DNA from: Alphaproteobacteria bacterium
GTDB taxonomy: Bacteria; Pseudomonadota; Alphaproteobacteria; RS24
DNA: 5,887 nucleotides
Assembly (NCBI GenBank): GCA_028816945.1
Contig: JAPPQG010000007.1
Location: 1 to 5,887, forward strand
Reading direction: 5' to 3'
Positions 5,105 to 5,887 of this stretch are shown here, one piece after another. Position 1 is the stretch's first letter. The number at the start of each line of letters is the position of its first letter. The notes beneath the pieces were generated by a model. It ran no database searches and was not told the DNA's origin. It was given only the letters and a program-made list of their open reading frames with translations. The translations under genes were made by a program, and so were the position numbers.

Positions 5105-5875
5105 TTAGCCAGCGGGGCGGGCAAGCAAGCCATTATCAATCACAAATTCGGCCCCTGTGACAAAACGCGAAGCATCGGACGCCAAATATAAAACCATCGC
5201 CGCAACATCTTGCGGTGTGCCAAGTGAATCGGGCGGCAAAACGCCTTTATCGGGGATATTTTGCGGTGGTTCATCGGCACGGCCTTGCGCAAATTGCACC
5301 ATAGGCGTCTCAATCGCCCCCGCATGAATGGAATTACAGCGCACGGGATAGCCCTCACTTTGGCAATGGATGGCAAAAGATTTCGTCATTGCCCGCACTG
5401 CCCCTTTGGCGGCAGAATAGGCAAAGAAAATAGGATAGCCAATATGTGAAGCGGTGGATGACATATTGATGACCGAACCACAGCTGCTTTTTTTCAACAA
5501 AGGCAAAGCGTGTTTCATACCCAAAAACACGCCTTCTGACATAATCGCATTGGCGCGTTTGAACTCTTCTAATGTGCAATCTTCGGGCGAGGATAAAACA
5601 ACAATACCTGCATTATTCACCAAAATATCCAACCCTTTATATTGTTTTTCAATCTGTGCGATAATGGTTTGCCAATCGCTCTCACTGCTAACATCATGTT
5701 TTAGAAATTGCGCGCCCTGCCCTATTTTTTGGGCGGCGGCTGTGCCTTTTTCGTCATCTATATCGGTTATAATGACTTGCGCCCCCTCATTTGCAAGCAG
5801 TTGCGCATCGGCAAAGCCAAGCCCAGAGGCGGCCCCTGTAATAAGGGCTATTTTATTTTTGAGACTATCTGCCAT
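5105..5875 (-). CDS. Short-chain dehydrogenase/reductase (SDR), NAD-type, alcohol or hydroxysteroid dehydrogenase-like
   Basis: The 256-residue protein is a full-length classical SDR. It has TGAASGLG (13-20) for cofactor binding, D38 in ITDID pointing to NAD(H), D61 before the adenine pocket, NNAG (87-90), S140 in NMSS, and the YSAAK motif with Y153 and K157. AGAIETPMV (185-193) and VTGAEFVIDNG (239-249) are normal C-terminal elements. The overall pattern (GVFLGMK after helix 4, GAIETPMV) recalls cyclopentanol and 3-alpha/20-beta-hydroxysteroid dehydrogenases, so oxidation of a secondary alcohol on a ring or chain is likely. The position of the catalytic Asn holds M112 instead. The start at 5875 lies 12 bases from the window edge with no clear Shine-Dalgarno, so upstream signals cannot be judged. 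A 107-bp gap with a possible promoter separates it from the next gene. The exact substrate is not known. Confidence 0.92.
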   Translation of the reverse strand: MADSLKNKIALITGAASGLGFADAQLLANEGAQVIITDIDDEKGTAAAQKIGQGAQFLKHDVSSESDWQTIIAQIEKQYKGLDILVNNAGIVVLSSPEDCTLEEFKRANAIMSEGVFLGMKHALPLLKKSSCGSVINMSSTASHIGYPIFFAYSAAKGAVRAMTKSFAIHCQSEGYPVRCNSIHAGAIETPMVQFAQGRADEPPQNIPDKGVLPPDSLGTPQDVAAMVLYLASDASRFVTGAEFVIDNGLLARPAG

Positions 5876-5887
5876 ATCTTATAACCC

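Overview
The window is one stretch of a catabolic operon. Six genes all lie on the minus strand and are packed almost end to end, so they read from the right edge to the left. In order of transcription they are a short-chain dehydrogenase (5875-5105), a second short-chain dehydrogenase (4997-4233), a Rieske non-heme iron oxygenase alpha subunit (4217-2745), and the E1 alpha (2748-1774), E1 beta (1741-728) and E2 (679 to beyond the left edge) subunits of a thiamine-diphosphate 2-oxo-acid/acetoin dehydrogenase type complex. No plus-strand gene, RNA gene, mobile element or CRISPR array is supported, and no stretch above 300 bases lacks a gene.

The organism cannot be named from this sequence. Separate E1 alpha and E1 beta subunits, moderately AT-rich DNA and the mix of Rieske oxygenase and short-chain dehydrogenases would suit a Gram-negative heterotroph, perhaps a moderate-GC marine or freshwater alphaproteobacterium. 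That is inference from gene content only.

Working model (inference): the Rieske enzyme hydroxylates a substrate, the dehydrogenases oxidise the resulting alcohol(s) to a ketone or alpha-hydroxyketone/diketone, and the AcoABC-like complex cleaves the C-C bond next to the carbonyl to give an acyl-CoA. E1 beta carries the extended loop typical of acetoin dehydrogenases, and E1 alpha and the E2 lipoyl domain also carry acetoin-type motifs, so a ketol or diketone is a more likely substrate than pyruvate. The Rieske reductase/ferredoxin and the E3 dihydrolipoamide dehydrogenase are not in the window.

The most unusual points are: a 50-residue lysine-rich, histone-H1-like pentapeptide tail on the Rieske oxygenase, encoded by A7/A6 runs spaced about 15 bp apart and ending in an ATGA overlap with E1 alpha; a short-chain dehydrogenase whose catalytic Tyr is Phe and whose NNAG and Asn positions are also altered; and a second dehydrogenase with Met at the catalytic Asn position. 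Short tandem repeats (9, 15, 15 and 18 bp periods) sit at four places in the operon, two of them across stop codons.
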